Assembly: GCA_934659425.1 (NCBI GenBank)
Contig: CAKUHU010000003.1
Span: 1 to 64,000 of the forward strand
DNA length: 64,000 bases
Source of the DNA: an uncultured Oscillospiraceae bacterium
Lineage (GTDB): Bacteria > Bacillota > Clostridia > Oscillospirales > Oscillospiraceae
Reading direction: 5' to 3'
In this document: one piece after another, positions 35,768 through 44,591 of the stretch
Numbering within the stretch: position 1 is the stretch's first letter
How the letters are laid out: every line of letters starts with the position of its first letter
Program-made: the position numbers and the translations under genes
Notes under the pieces: model-generated
The model's database searches: none
What the model was told of the DNA's origin: nothing
Seen by the model: only the letters and a program-made list of their open reading frames with translations

Positions 35768-36931
35768 TCAATCAGGGAGGTAGAGCCGGGCGGCCTCATT
35801 GGAGATGAGGGTCACAGAGCCGTCTGGCCGCTGCAGGACCTTCCGGGCTCCTTGAAGTTCAGACACCGAGTGGTAACTTTCCAGCTCTCCAGTGTAAATG
35901 GTGAGAGAATCGGAAGTGAGAACAGAGAGGTAGCGCCCGGCGGAGGACATGGAGAGGACCTGCTCTTCCATGGGCAGGGAAGCGATTTCCTGTCCGGACA
36001 GATCCACACTCACAAGATCAGCGGAGGTGCCTGCCCGGTACTTGCCCAGGAGCAGGGAGCAATAGCCGTCCCCATTCAGCGTAAAGCCCTTTAGATACCG
36101 CCAATCGTAAAAATAAGATCCGGCCAGGCTCCCATCGGTGTTCACCAGGGCCAAGGTGTTTTCGCCCAACACTCGGAGAGGTTCAGAATCCCAGTTCAGC
36201 TGCAGGACGGCATTGTTGCCCAGGGAGCACACCGCGTCGGGTTCCGTATCATCTCGGGAGCGATCCAACTGGTAAAAGGCGATCTGACTGTCAAAGATCC
36301 CGTTGGCCTGCCCAACGGTGACCAGGGCCAGAGTCTTGCCGTCGGGAGAGAGAATGGCGTCTGTAACGAATCGGGAGGACAAGTTGATGCCAAAGACTGG
36401 CTGGAAGCTGTCATCGTATACGGTGACGGCCCCCTTTAAGCCGCTGGCCTGGGTCACGACAGTAAGGAGCCCCTGTGCATTCAGGCTGGCGGCCAAGATA
36501 GAATGGCCCTCCTGGGAGGTAAAGGAAAAAGCCTGAGTCCTGTCCCGATAGACGAATAAGTCATTTCCGCCTGCGTCATAAATGAGGGCGGAGGAGCCGC
36601 CGGTAGTCAGGACCGGATTGGTCAAGCTGCAGACCTCATCCACATAGATCGTGCCGCTGGCGGAGTAAAGCCGGATCCAGCTGGATGAACAGATGAGCAG
36701 GTCATCTCCAAGCTGGGTGAAAGAGTTGCTGGTGCTTCCGCCATAGAAGAAGGATTCCACCTGCCCGCTCTCATTTCTCTCCAAAGAGCGGTATGTAAAA
36801 TAGCGGCGGATAGAATCAAAGTTCAGTTTTTGCCAGTTGGCGACCAGAAAGATGGCTCCCAGCACCAAAGCGAAGGTGATTAGAAAAGCCAGGAGTCGGA
36901 GAAAGGGATTCCTTTTTTTCTCTTCGTCCAT
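35768..36931 (-). CDS. DUF5711-family membrane-anchored beta-propeller-like protein
   Basis: 387 residues. A single membrane anchor near the N-terminus (LLAFLITFALVLGAIFLVAN) follows a Lys/Arg-rich tail, so the body lies outside. The body is made of repeated beta units with spaced Ser/Gly-Asp and LLSPDGK- or SSAGRYL-like segments, as in a WD/YVTN-type propeller. I match it from memory to DUF5711 of Clostridia. Function unknown. It starts 1 base after truA, so translation is probably coupled. Confidence 0.7.
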   Translation of the reverse strand: MDEEKKRNPFLRLLAFLITFALVLGAIFLVANWQKLNFDSIRRYFTYRSLERNESGQVESFFYGGSTSNSFTQLGDDLLICSSSWIRLYSASGTIYVDEVCSLTNPVLTTGGSSALIYDAGGNDLFVYRDRTQAFSFTSQEGHSILAASLNAQGLLTVVTQASGLKGAVTVYDDSFQPVFGINLSSRFVTDAILSPDGKTLALVTVGQANGIFDSQIAFYQLDRSRDDTEPDAVCSLGNNAVLQLNWDSEPLRVLGENTLALVNTDGSLAGSYFYDWRYLKGFTLNGDGYCSLLLGKYRAGTSADLVSVDLSGQEIASLPMEEQVLSMSSAGRYLSVLTSDSLTIYTGELESYHSVSELQGARKVLQRPDGSVTLISNEAARLYLPD

Positions 36932-36932
36932 C

Positions 36933-37700
36933 CTATGTCATCTCCTCTTCCGTAAGACCGGGTTCTTCATACCACAATCTGCTCATGTAAAGTCCGCCCG
37001 GCGGGGCGGTAGGCCCGGCATCCGTGCGGCATTTCCCCTCCAAGATGCTGGAGACGGCCTCTGGGGGGAACTTGCCCTCTGCGGCATAGATCACAGTGCC
37101 CACCATGGCCCGCACCATGTTGTAGAGAAAGCCGTTGGCGCAGACCCGGCAGTCGATCAGCTCCCCTTTGCGGGCAATGTCGAAATAGTAGACCGTCCGC
37201 ACGGTGGTCCGAACGTCGGTCCCTACGCTCCGAACGGCAGCGAAGTCATGGGTGCCGACAAAGCGGTCGGCTGCCGCCTGCATAACGGCTTCATCCAGGT
37301 GCTTGGGATAAAACCATGCGCGATTTACATAAAAAGCGTTTCGGATACGGGAATTATAGATGCGGTAGGTATACTCTTTTTTGATGCAGGAGCTTATGGC
37401 GTTGAAATTGTCCGATACCTCCATCGCCCTCGTCACCACGATATCGTCGGGCAGACGGGTATTGACGGCCAGAGGGATGCGGTCGCAGGGGATGTGGGAG
37501 GTGGTGCGGAAATTGGCCACATAGACCTTGGCGTGGACGCCGGCATCGGTGCGGCCCGCTCCGGTGCACTTTACCGGGTGGCCCACCACCCAGGCCAGGC
37601 ACTTTTCCAATGTCTCCTCCACGCTGACGGCATTTTTTTGGACCTGCCAGCCGTGATAGGCGGTGCCTACATACATCAATTGTAACGCAATATTTCTCAT
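36933..37700 (-). CDS. truA: tRNA pseudouridine synthase A
   Basis: 255-residue enzyme that converts uridines 38-40 of tRNA anticodon arms to pseudouridine. The catalytic Asp is in GAGRTDAGVHA. Other family motifs: YHGWQVQKN, FNAISSCIKKEYTY and FLYNMVRAMVG. The start at 37700 (MRNIALQL) is 43 bases after ecfT. A much longer frame upstream overlaps ecfT and is rejected. The ecf-truA order is common in Firmicutes. Confidence 0.95.
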   Translation of the reverse strand: MRNIALQLMYVGTAYHGWQVQKNAVSVEETLEKCLAWVVGHPVKCTGAGRTDAGVHAKVYVANFRTTSHIPCDRIPLAVNTRLPDDIVVTRAMEVSDNFNAISSCIKKEYTYRIYNSRIRNAFYVNRAWFYPKHLDEAVMQAAADRFVGTHDFAAVRSVGTDVRTTVRTVYYFDIARKGELIDCRVCANGFLYNMVRAMVGTVIYAAEGKFPPEAVSSILEGKCRTDAGPTAPPGGLYMSRLWYEEPGLTEEEMT

Positions 37701-37743
37701 AAATCTTGAAACCCGCCTGAAGTTTTTCTTAAGAATGAGCCGC

Positions 37744-38559
37744 TTAAAATGAGCCGATCCGGTTGAGCGCCAAAACCGCGATGCACAAGAGAAGGCCGAT
37801 GGACAAAGCCGTATAGTCCCGCCCGGCATATCGGAGCTGCTTCATCCGGGTCCGCCCCTCGCCGCCGTGGTAGCACCGGCACTCCATGGCCACCGCCAGC
37901 TCATCGGCCCGGCGGAAAGCGGAGATAAAGAGGGGGACCAGAAGGGGGATGAGCGCCTTGGCCTTTTGCACGAGCCCACCGCTTTCAAAGTCGGCGCCCC
38001 GGGCCTTCTGGGCGGCCATAATCTTGTCGGTCTCCTCGATGAGGGTGGGGATGAACCGCAGGGCAATGGACATCATCATGGCCAGCTCATGGATGGGCAT
38101 TTTCAGCTTTTTCAGGGGGCCAAGGAGGATCTCCAGTGCGTCGGTCAGCATAATGGGGGAGGTGGTATAGGTCAGCAGGAAGGTGCAGGAGATGAGCATC
38201 ATGATGCGCAGGACCATAAAGATGGCGGCCCGTACGCCCTCCCAATAAATGCGGAAGATCCAGAATGCGACAAGAGGCTCTCCCGCACCCGAAGTATAGA
38301 ACAGATTTAAAATAGCGGTGATGAGCACGATGAAGAGCACTGGCTTCAGTCCCCGAAAGACTGCCTTAAACCCCACTTTAGATAGGAGAATAGCGGCCAG
38401 GAGGGCGGCCAGCAGCAAGGCGTAGCCCGCGGCGTTTTTGGCCAGAAAGAGGGCAACGATATAAAAGACCGTTAAGAGCAGCTTACAACGGGGGTCCAGC
38501 CGGTGGAGGATGGTGCTGCCGGGAAAATACTGCCCCAGGGTGATGTCCTTTAAAGCCAT
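37744..38559 (-). CDS. ecfT: Energy-coupling factor transporter transmembrane protein EcfT
   Basis: 271-residue membrane scaffold of the group II ECF vitamin/metal transporter. About six hydrophobic segments. The cytosolic coupling helices carry the family signatures AQKARGADF and VAMECRCYHGG (the Ala-Arg-Gly type motifs that contact the ATPases). It overlaps the ecfA2 end by 10 bases. Substrate-binding S components are not in this window and are usually encoded elsewhere. Confidence 0.95.
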   Translation of the reverse strand: MALKDITLGQYFPGSTILHRLDPRCKLLLTVFYIVALFLAKNAAGYALLLAALLAAILLSKVGFKAVFRGLKPVLFIVLITAILNLFYTSGAGEPLVAFWIFRIYWEGVRAAIFMVLRIMMLISCTFLLTYTTSPIMLTDALEILLGPLKKLKMPIHELAMMMSIALRFIPTLIEETDKIMAAQKARGADFESGGLVQKAKALIPLLVPLFISAFRRADELAVAMECRCYHGGEGRTRMKQLRYAGRDYTALSIGLLLCIAVLALNRIGSF

Positions 38560-39425
38560 GCTGACGCCCCCTTTCTCTTCAGGGCATCCAAAACGGCTGA
38601 TTTCGCCTGGGAAATAGTATACACGGAGGGATCGATCTCAACTCCCATGGCCTTGAGACGGTGGAATACCCGGGTCATCTGAGGGACCCCCAGCCCCATT
38701 TTTTCCAACTCATCCCCGTGGGCAAAGACCTCCCGGGGCGCGCCCTGGAAGGGGATATGTCCGTCGTTGACGACCACGATCCGGTCCACCGTCCGGGCCA
38801 TCTCCTCCATGGAGTGGGAGACGATGAGGATGGTGGCGTTTTTGGCCTCGTGGTAGTCCCGGATGTTGCCCAAGATTTGTTCCACGCCCACCGGGTCCAG
38901 TCCGGCGGTGGGCTCGTCCAAAACAAGGACGGAGGGCTCCATGGCAATCACCCCGGCGATGGCCACCCGGCGCTTTTGGCCGCCGGAGAGCTCAAAGGGA
39001 GATTGGGAGAGCAAAGCGTCGGAGAGTCCCACAAAGGCGGCCGCCTCCCGCACCCGGCGGTCGATCTCGTTTTCATCCAACCCCATATTTTTGGGGCCAA
39101 AGGAGATGTCCTTGTAGACGGTTTCCTCAAAGAGCTGGTACTCCGGATACTGGAACACCAGGCCTACCTGAAACCGGGCCCGGCGGGTGGCCTCCTTGCT
39201 CTGCCAGATGTCCTGTCCCGCTACCAAAACTTTGCCGGAGGTGGGCCTCAAAAGGCCGTTGAGGTGCTGGATTAGGGTGGATTTTCCCGATCCGGTATGG
39301 CCGATGATGCCCAGATATTCTCCCCGGTAGGCGGTGAAGTCCACGTCGATCAGGGCGTTATGCTGGAAGGGAGTCCCGGCAGAGTAGGTATAGCATAATT
39401 TTTCAGTTTGTATAATGGGTTCCAA
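38550..39425 (-). CDS. ecfA2: ECF transporter ATP-binding protein EcfA2
   Basis: 291-residue ABC ATPase. Walker A GHTGSGKSTL, Q-loop in VFQYPEYQLF, signature LSGGQKRRVAIAG, Walker B VLVLDEPTAGLD. Pairs with EcfA1 on EcfT to power vitamin uptake. The gap to ecfA1 is 30 bases. Confidence 0.95.
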   Translation of the reverse strand: MEPIIQTEKLCYTYSAGTPFQHNALIDVDFTAYRGEYLGIIGHTGSGKSTLIQHLNGLLRPTSGKVLVAGQDIWQSKEATRRARFQVGLVFQYPEYQLFEETVYKDISFGPKNMGLDENEIDRRVREAAAFVGLSDALLSQSPFELSGGQKRRVAIAGVIAMEPSVLVLDEPTAGLDPVGVEQILGNIRDYHEAKNATILIVSHSMEEMARTVDRIVVVNDGHIPFQGAPREVFAHGDELEKMGLGVPQMTRVFHRLKAMGVEIDPSVYTISQAKSAVLDALKRKGASAWL

Positions 39426-39455
39426 TAGCTTCAGTCCTTACATTGGAAAGTGGGG

Positions 39456-40310
39456 TCAGCGCAGGTCTGCCCGCAGCAGATGATAGAGCGCCTGGGCACA
39501 CTCCTCGTCGCTGAGGGTGTCTAAGGGCAGCTTCAGCCCCTCCCGACGTAGCTCATACATGAGCTCTACGGTTTCAGGGACGGTGAGCCCCACGGAGCGA
39601 AGCTCCTCCACCTGCTGGAAGACCTCCCTGGGGGGGCCGTCGGAAATGACCTTGCCCTTGCTTATGACGATGAGGCGGCCGGCCTGGGCGGCCTCGTCCA
39701 TGTGGTGGGTGATGAGAACGACGGTGACGCCGCTGTCAGTATTGAGCTTTCGGATGGTGTCCAGGACCTCTTTTCGGCCAATGGGGTCCAGCATGGCGGT
39801 GGGCTCATCCAATACCACGCACCGGGGCTGCATGGCCAGCACCCCGGCGATGGCGATGCGCTGCTTTTGGCCGCCGGACAGGAGGTGGGGGGCGTGTTCC
39901 CGGTATGGATACATGCCTACCGCAGTCAGGGCGCTGTCCACCCGCCGGCGGATCTCATCGGAAGGAACGCCCAGATTCTCCGGCCCAAAGGCGCAGTCCT
40001 CCTCTACCACGTTGGCTACGATCTGGTTGTCTGGATTTTGAAACACCATGCCCACGGTACGGCGAATGTCCAAAAGCTTTTCTTCATCGGCGGTGTCCAT
40101 GCCGCTGACGTACACCTTGCCTCCGGAGGGGAGCAGAATGGCGTTCATGTGCTTGGCCAGGGTAGATTTGCCCGAGCCGTTGTGCCCCAGCACCGCCACA
40201 AAAGAGCCCGCTTCGATTTTGAGATCCACCCCGTCCAGCACCACTTTAGGTGCGTCCTCCGCGGGATAGGAGAAATGCAGATTTTCCGTTTTGAGAATGG
40301 CGTTTTCCAT
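39456..40310 (-). CDS. ecfA1: ECF transporter ATP-binding protein EcfA1
   Basis: 284-residue ABC ATPase. Walker A GHNGSGKSTLAKH, Q-loop in VFQNPDNQIV, signature LSGGQKQRIAIAG, Walker B CVVLDEPTAMLD. The start at 40310 follows AAAGGAG by 7 bases; a longer frame to 40346 crosses that site. First gene of the ecf module. Confidence 0.95.
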   Translation of the reverse strand: MENAILKTENLHFSYPAEDAPKVVLDGVDLKIEAGSFVAVLGHNGSGKSTLAKHMNAILLPSGGKVYVSGMDTADEEKLLDIRRTVGMVFQNPDNQIVANVVEEDCAFGPENLGVPSDEIRRRVDSALTAVGMYPYREHAPHLLSGGQKQRIAIAGVLAMQPRCVVLDEPTAMLDPIGRKEVLDTIRKLNTDSGVTVVLITHHMDEAAQAGRLIVISKGKVISDGPPREVFQQVEELRSVGLTVPETVELMYELRREGLKLPLDTLSDEECAQALYHLLRADLR

Positions 40311-40424
40311 AAGGAGGCTCCTTTTTATACTGCTGCCCTGAGGCAAGTCAACAAGATCAAAGAGAAAGCCGCCGCTCAGAGCCGCTTCCTTTTGTGGGAC
40401 CCAGACTATATGGCGGCGGCATGT

Positions 40425-41288
40425 TCAGCTTCTCATCCACCGCCCAGTGGCGCCGCAGGGAAGGGCCAGGCCGGTCTGGGTCACAGGCAGGCCCAGCTCT
40501 TGGCTCTCGGTATGGCCGCCGTGCCTTCTGGTCACCAAGGTCTCTAAAATATAAGTCAGCACCGACGGGGCCAGCCCGGTGGTGTAGGAGTTGATGAGGA
40601 AAAAGAGGGGCTCGTCTGACAGCAGTTGGGCCACCAACTCCACAAAGGGCCAAAGGTTTTCCTCCAGCCGCCAGATCTCTCCCGAAGGGCCCCGGCCATA
40701 GGAGGGTGGGTCCATAATAATGCCGTCATATTTGTGCCCGCGCCGGATCTCCCGCTGGGCAAACTTGCCGCAGTCATCCACGATCCAGCGGATGGGGCTG
40801 TCCTCCACGCCGGAGGAGCGGGCGTTTTCCTTGGCCCAGGCCACCATTCCCTTGGCGGCATCCACATGGCAGACGGAGGCTCCCGCGGCGGCACAGGCCA
40901 CAGTGGCCGCGCCAGTATAGGCGAACAGATTCAATACGCTGACCGGCCGGTCGGTGCTGCGGATGGCCTCCCGGCAGAAGTCCCAGTTGGCGGCCTGCTC
41001 GGGGAAGAGACCTGTGTGCTTGAAATTCATAGGCTTGACGTTGAAGGTGAGATCTCCGTAGTCCACTGTCCACCGCTGGGGAACATCTTTTTTGGCCCAC
41101 TGCCCGCCGCCGGAGGAGGAGCGGGCGTACTGGGCATCGGGCCGCTGCCAGCGCCGGTCAGACCGGGGTGTATTCCAGATGGCCTGGGGATCGGGGCGGA
41201 CCAGGATATAGTTTCCCCACCGCTCCAGCTTTTCCCCGCCGCCGCAGTCGATGAGCTCATAGTCCTTCCAGTACTCGGAGAGCCACAT
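40425..41288 (-). CDS. Class I SAM-dependent methyltransferase (rRNA-type, RlmI-like core)
   Basis: 287 residues. SAM-binding motif I is VLNLFAYTGAATVACAAAGA, followed by CHVDAAKGMVAWAKEN. The catalytic motif IV is MDPPSYGRGP, as in rRNA base methyltransferases of the RlmI/RlmK type. The PUA domain of RlmI is absent. It probably modifies rRNA, but the site is unknown. It starts the minus-strand run towards ecfA1 (114-base gap) and has its own promoter. Confidence 0.85.
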   Translation of the reverse strand: MWLSEYWKDYELIDCGGGEKLERWGNYILVRPDPQAIWNTPRSDRRWQRPDAQYARSSSGGGQWAKKDVPQRWTVDYGDLTFNVKPMNFKHTGLFPEQAANWDFCREAIRSTDRPVSVLNLFAYTGAATVACAAAGASVCHVDAAKGMVAWAKENARSSGVEDSPIRWIVDDCGKFAQREIRRGHKYDGIIMDPPSYGRGPSGEIWRLEENLWPFVELVAQLLSDEPLFFLINSYTTGLAPSVLTYILETLVTRRHGGHTESQELGLPVTQTGLALPCGATGRWMRS

Positions 41289-41323
41289 ATGCCCGTCCTC
41301 CCATATTTACACAAAGTCATAAT

Positions 41324-41352
41324 ATTGTATCATTTAAGGGGGGGGAAGTCAA
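41324..41352 (-). promoter_or_regulatory. Sigma-A promoter for the methyltransferase/ecf run
   Basis: On the minus strand TTGACT (41352-41347), 17-bp spacer containing eight C in a row, TACAAT (41329-41324). Confidence 0.75.
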
Positions 41353-41396
41353 TGAGGGAAAGGGGATCGACTGCCTGGAAAGAGCGCGCAGTGCCC

Positions 41397-41425
41397 TTGC
41401 GTATCGCTCAAAACGGTGGTATACT
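41397..41425 (+). promoter_or_regulatory. Sigma-A promoter of the plus-strand MATE gene
   Basis: TTGCGT (41397-41402), 17-bp spacer, TATACT (41420-41425), divergent from the methyltransferase promoter. Confidence 0.65.
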
Positions 41426-41474
41426 AACTTTGTCCTGTAAAGATTTCGCAAAGAGACAGAGAGGATAGATTACC

Positions 41475-42845
41475 GTGCGTAAAATCACCGATCCCGACGA
41501 AAAATATCGTTGGCTTACGACGGCGCCCATTCCCGGCCTGGTGGGAAAGCTGGCGGTGCCTACCATCATCTCCATGCTCATCACTTCTATTTACAATATG
41601 GCAGACACCTATTTCGTGGGAGCCCTTGGCACCAGTGCTCAGGGGGCGGTGGGGGTGGTATTCTCGCTGATGGCAATCATCCAGGCCATCGGCTTCACCT
41701 TCGGCAATGGCTCGGGCAATTATGTCTCTCGGCTTTTGGGCCAAAAGCGAGAGGAGCAGGCCGAGCAGGTGGCGGCCACAGGATTTTTTATTGGTATTTT
41801 GGCAGGGCTCGCCCTGACCGTTGTGGGCCTTCTGTTTTTGGATCCCTTGGTCAGCGCACTGGGAGCCACCGACACCATCCTGCCCTATGCCCGGGACTAT
41901 GCCCGTTTTATCCTGCTGGGGGCGCCGTGGATGGTGGGGGCGTTAGTGCTCAACAACCTTCTGCGCTTTGAGGGCAGCGCCACCTATGCCATGGTCGGCA
42001 TTACAACAGGCGGGATTTTGAATATGGTGCTGGACCCCCTGTTTATCTTTGGATTGGATATGGGGACCGGGGGGGCGGCCCTGGCTACCATTGTCAGCCA
42101 GGGGGTGAGCTTCCTGATCCTTCTGTTCAACACAGGGCGGGGGGGCACCATCCCGGTCAAATGGAGCCGTATCCACCCCGGGGACGGCATCTTGGGGACC
42201 ATCGTCCGGGGAGGCCTGCCGTCCATGTACCGGCAGGGCTTGGCGTCCATTGCTTCGATCCTTCTCAACTGGGCGGCCAAACCATTTGGGGATGCTGCCA
42301 TCGCAGCCATGGCCATCGTCAGTAAGGTGTCCATGTTCTCCGGCTCTGCCATGATCGGCTTTGGCCAGGGCTTTCAGCCTGTATGCGGTTTCAATTACGG
42401 CGCCGGCCGCTATGACCGGGTCAGAAAGGCCTTTTGGTTTTGCGTCAAAGTGGGAGCAGCTGCTCTGATCATCATTGCTGCGCTGGGATGTCTGCTGGCG
42501 CCGCAGATCGTCTTAGCCTTCCAGAAAAATGATCCGGAGGTGGTGCGGCTGGGCAGTTTTGCGCTGCGGTGCCAATTTATTACGCTGCCTACGGTAAGCT
42601 ACGTGGTGCTCAATAATATGATGCTCCAGACGGTGGGGGAAAATATCCGGGCCTCTATTTTGGCCATGGCCCGGCAAGGGCTGTTCTTCATTCCAGGGAT
42701 TTTGATCCTGCCGTATATTTTCGAGTTTACCGGAGTCGCTCTGGCCCAGCCTATTTCCGATGTGTGCGCGGTGATCCTGGCCATCCCTCTGTCCAGGGGG
42801 TTCCTGCGTAAGCTTAGGAGGCTGGAAGAGGAAAAAGGGGCTTGA
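41475..42845 (+). CDS. MATE-family efflux transporter
   Basis: 456-residue, 12-segment membrane exporter. The N-terminal half has VPTIISMLITSIYNMADTYF, a MATE hallmark, and the C-terminal half has GFGQGFQPVCGFNYGA, another family signature. Start GTG at 41475 after AGAGAGG. It likely exports organic cations or metabolites. It precedes the mgtE locus in the same direction, with a weak 6-bp hairpin (42851-42872) after the stop. Confidence 0.93.
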   Translation: MRKITDPDEKYRWLTTAPIPGLVGKLAVPTIISMLITSIYNMADTYFVGALGTSAQGAVGVVFSLMAIIQAIGFTFGNGSGNYVSRLLGQKREEQAEQVAATGFFIGILAGLALTVVGLLFLDPLVSALGATDTILPYARDYARFILLGAPWMVGALVLNNLLRFEGSATYAMVGITTGGILNMVLDPLFIFGLDMGTGGAALATIVSQGVSFLILLFNTGRGGTIPVKWSRIHPGDGILGTIVRGGLPSMYRQGLASIASILLNWAAKPFGDAAIAAMAIVSKVSMFSGSAMIGFGQGFQPVCGFNYGAGRYDRVRKAFWFCVKVGAAALIIIAALGCLLAPQIVLAFQKNDPEVVRLGSFALRCQFITLPTVSYVVLNNMMLQTVGENIRASILAMARQGLFFIPGILILPYIFEFTGVALAQPISDVCAVILAIPLSRGFLRKLRRLEEEKGA

Positions 42846-42920
42846 AAAAAGCCAGCCATGGTGCTATGCTGGCCTCAGAATAGAAGGGCTGTTCAAATCG
42901 GAGAAAAGGAGGATGTGTTA

Positions 42921-43016
42921 GTGGACATCTGCGGCCGAAGTATCAAACGGGACAGCGATGTTCCCTTATGGGTACGCATCTGCCCGCCGCTCCTCCGGAT
43001 GAGAGGCTGGCGGTAA
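42921..43016 (+). CDS. 31-residue leader peptide upstream of mgtE
   Basis: GTG start preceded by AAAAGGAGG with 8 bases spacing, one of the strongest ribosome sites in the window. The frame ends in TAA at 43014-43016. The peptide is rich in Arg, Trp and Pro and has a Pro-Pro pair (VRICPPLLRMRGWR). Bases 42965-42972 inside the frame pair with 43027-43034 just after it, and an intrinsic terminator follows at 43045-43084, before mgtE. This is the layout of translation-coupled attenuation. Proteobacterial Mg2+ transporter genes use Pro-rich or acidic leader peptides this way. Small real ORFs cannot be proven from one sequence. Confidence 0.55.
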   Translation: MDICGRSIKRDSDVPLWVRICPPLLRMRGWR

Positions 43017-43044
43017 ATTTGCTGCGCCCATAAGAGGAAGATCG

Positions 43045-43084
43045 CCGTGCCGGTAAAGTGGACCTGCTTTGCCGGCACGGTTTT
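43045..43084 (+). terminator. Intrinsic terminator (attenuator) in the mgtE leader
   Basis: A 14-bp stem with one G-U-type mismatch (43045-43058 with 43067-43080), followed by TTTT. It lies 28 bases after the leader ORF and 50 before mgtE, so mgtE expression requires read-through or anti-termination. Confidence 0.8.
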
Positions 43085-43133
43085 GTCTCATTGTACTTCC
43101 TTGCTGTACATAACTGTGACAGGAGGAATGAAA

Positions 43134-44495
43134 ATGAGAAACTTGGAACTTGAAAATCTGATGAAGAATTGGAAGGAGCTGCTGGAGAGCAAGAAATGGA
43201 AAGAATTGAGGCTTCAGCTATTGGAAGCCAATGAAGTGGACGTGGCTGAATTTATAGCGGACATGGACCCGGAGCTTACGGTGCTGGTGTTTCGGATGCT
43301 TCCTAAGGAGGCGGCTTGCGATGTGTTTGTAAATTTAGAGCCGGAAGATCAGTAGCTCATCATTTCCGCCGCCACCGATATAGAAGCTTCCGAACTGATA
43401 GAAGATCTGAAAGTAGATGACGCGGTGGACATACTGGAGGAACTTCCCGCCAATGTGGTCAAGCGGATCCTGAAGACCGCATGCCCCGATACTCGGCAGG
43501 TCATCAACCAATTTTTGAATTATCCGGAGAATTCGGTGGGGAGCATTATGACCGCCGAGTTCATTGATCTGAAAAAGACCATGACGGTGCGGCAGGCCAT
43601 TGCCCGCATCCGCACAGCGGGAGAGGATAGTGAGTCTATCTACACCTGCTATGTCATTGACGCAAACCGGGTGCTGGAAGGGGTGGTCACCCTCCGAGAA
43701 CTGCTTTTGGCGGGGGATGACACCCTTGTCTCTCAGCTCATGGAGACTGAGTTCATTGCAGCATATACGACGGAGGATCAGGAGGAGGCCGTTCAGCGGA
43801 TGATGAAGTATGACTTCATCTCCCTGCCAGTAGTAGATCAGGAGGGGCGGCTGGTGGGCATCGTCACAGTGGACGATGTCATGGATGTCATGGAGGAGGA
43901 AGCCACAGAGGACTTCGAGAAAATGGCCGCCATGGCGCCCTCCGAGAAGCCCTATCTTAAAACGGGAGTTTTTGCCCTGGCCAAAAACCGGATCGTATGG
44001 CTGCTGGTGTTGATGTTCTCCAGCATGTTGACAGGAGGGATCTTAGGGCGTTACGAGGCGGCCTTTGCCGCAGTGCCGATGCTGGTGACTTTTGTCCCTA
44101 TGCTCACCGACACAGGTGGAAATGCCGGAAGCCAGAGCGCCACGATGATTATCCGCGGTATGGCAGTGGGAGAGATCGAACTGCGGGACTTTCTCAAGGT
44201 GTTGTGGAAGGAACTGCGGGTGAGTTTGATCGTGGGAATCCTTTTGAGCGGGGTAAACTTCCTGCGGCTCATCACCATCATCTGCCCGGGAAACCTGCCG
44301 GTATCTCTGACTGTGGCGCTGGCGCTACTGGTGACGGTGATTTTGGCCAAGAGCATTGGCGCAATGCTGCCCATGGCGGCCAAGCGGCTGCACATGGATC
44401 CGGCCCTGATGGCATCTCCGCTTATTACCACCATTGTGGACGCAGTCTCCCTCATAGTCTATTTTAGCTTGGCACAACGGCTGCTGGAGCTGTGA
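43134..44495 (+). pseudogene. mgtE: Magnesium transporter MgtE, interrupted by an in-frame TAG
   Basis: Reads as a full-length MgtE (453 residues with the stop bridged). It has an N-terminal superhelical domain (1-110), two CBS domains (about 115-240, with IASVDDVMDV-like segment IVTVDDVMDVMEE) and five membrane segments including GNAGSQSATMIIRGMAVGEI. Codon 74 (43353-43355) is TAG where homologues have Gln (EPEDQ then QLII is expected). The frame is otherwise intact, and TAG is a normal stop for neighbours (sigE, the TetR gene). A GTG at 43425 could restart a fragment lacking the N-domain that gates the channel. The start at 43134 is 7 bases after AGGAGG. Could be a young pseudogene, read-through, or a sequencing error. 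Confidence 0.8.
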
Positions 44496-44591
44496 ATAAT
44501 CTTTACTATACCTTAACATTGCAACATTGAAACCAGAGGGAAGATGTGATATAATTTCACTACTAGAAATGAATGAGAGGGAGCGATGAGT

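Noticed and set aside
42880-43090. M-box or other known riboswitch before mgtE
   Set aside because: I could not find the conserved M-box core or yybP-ykoY, fluoride or NiCo motifs. A leader ORF with strong ribosome site occupies the region.
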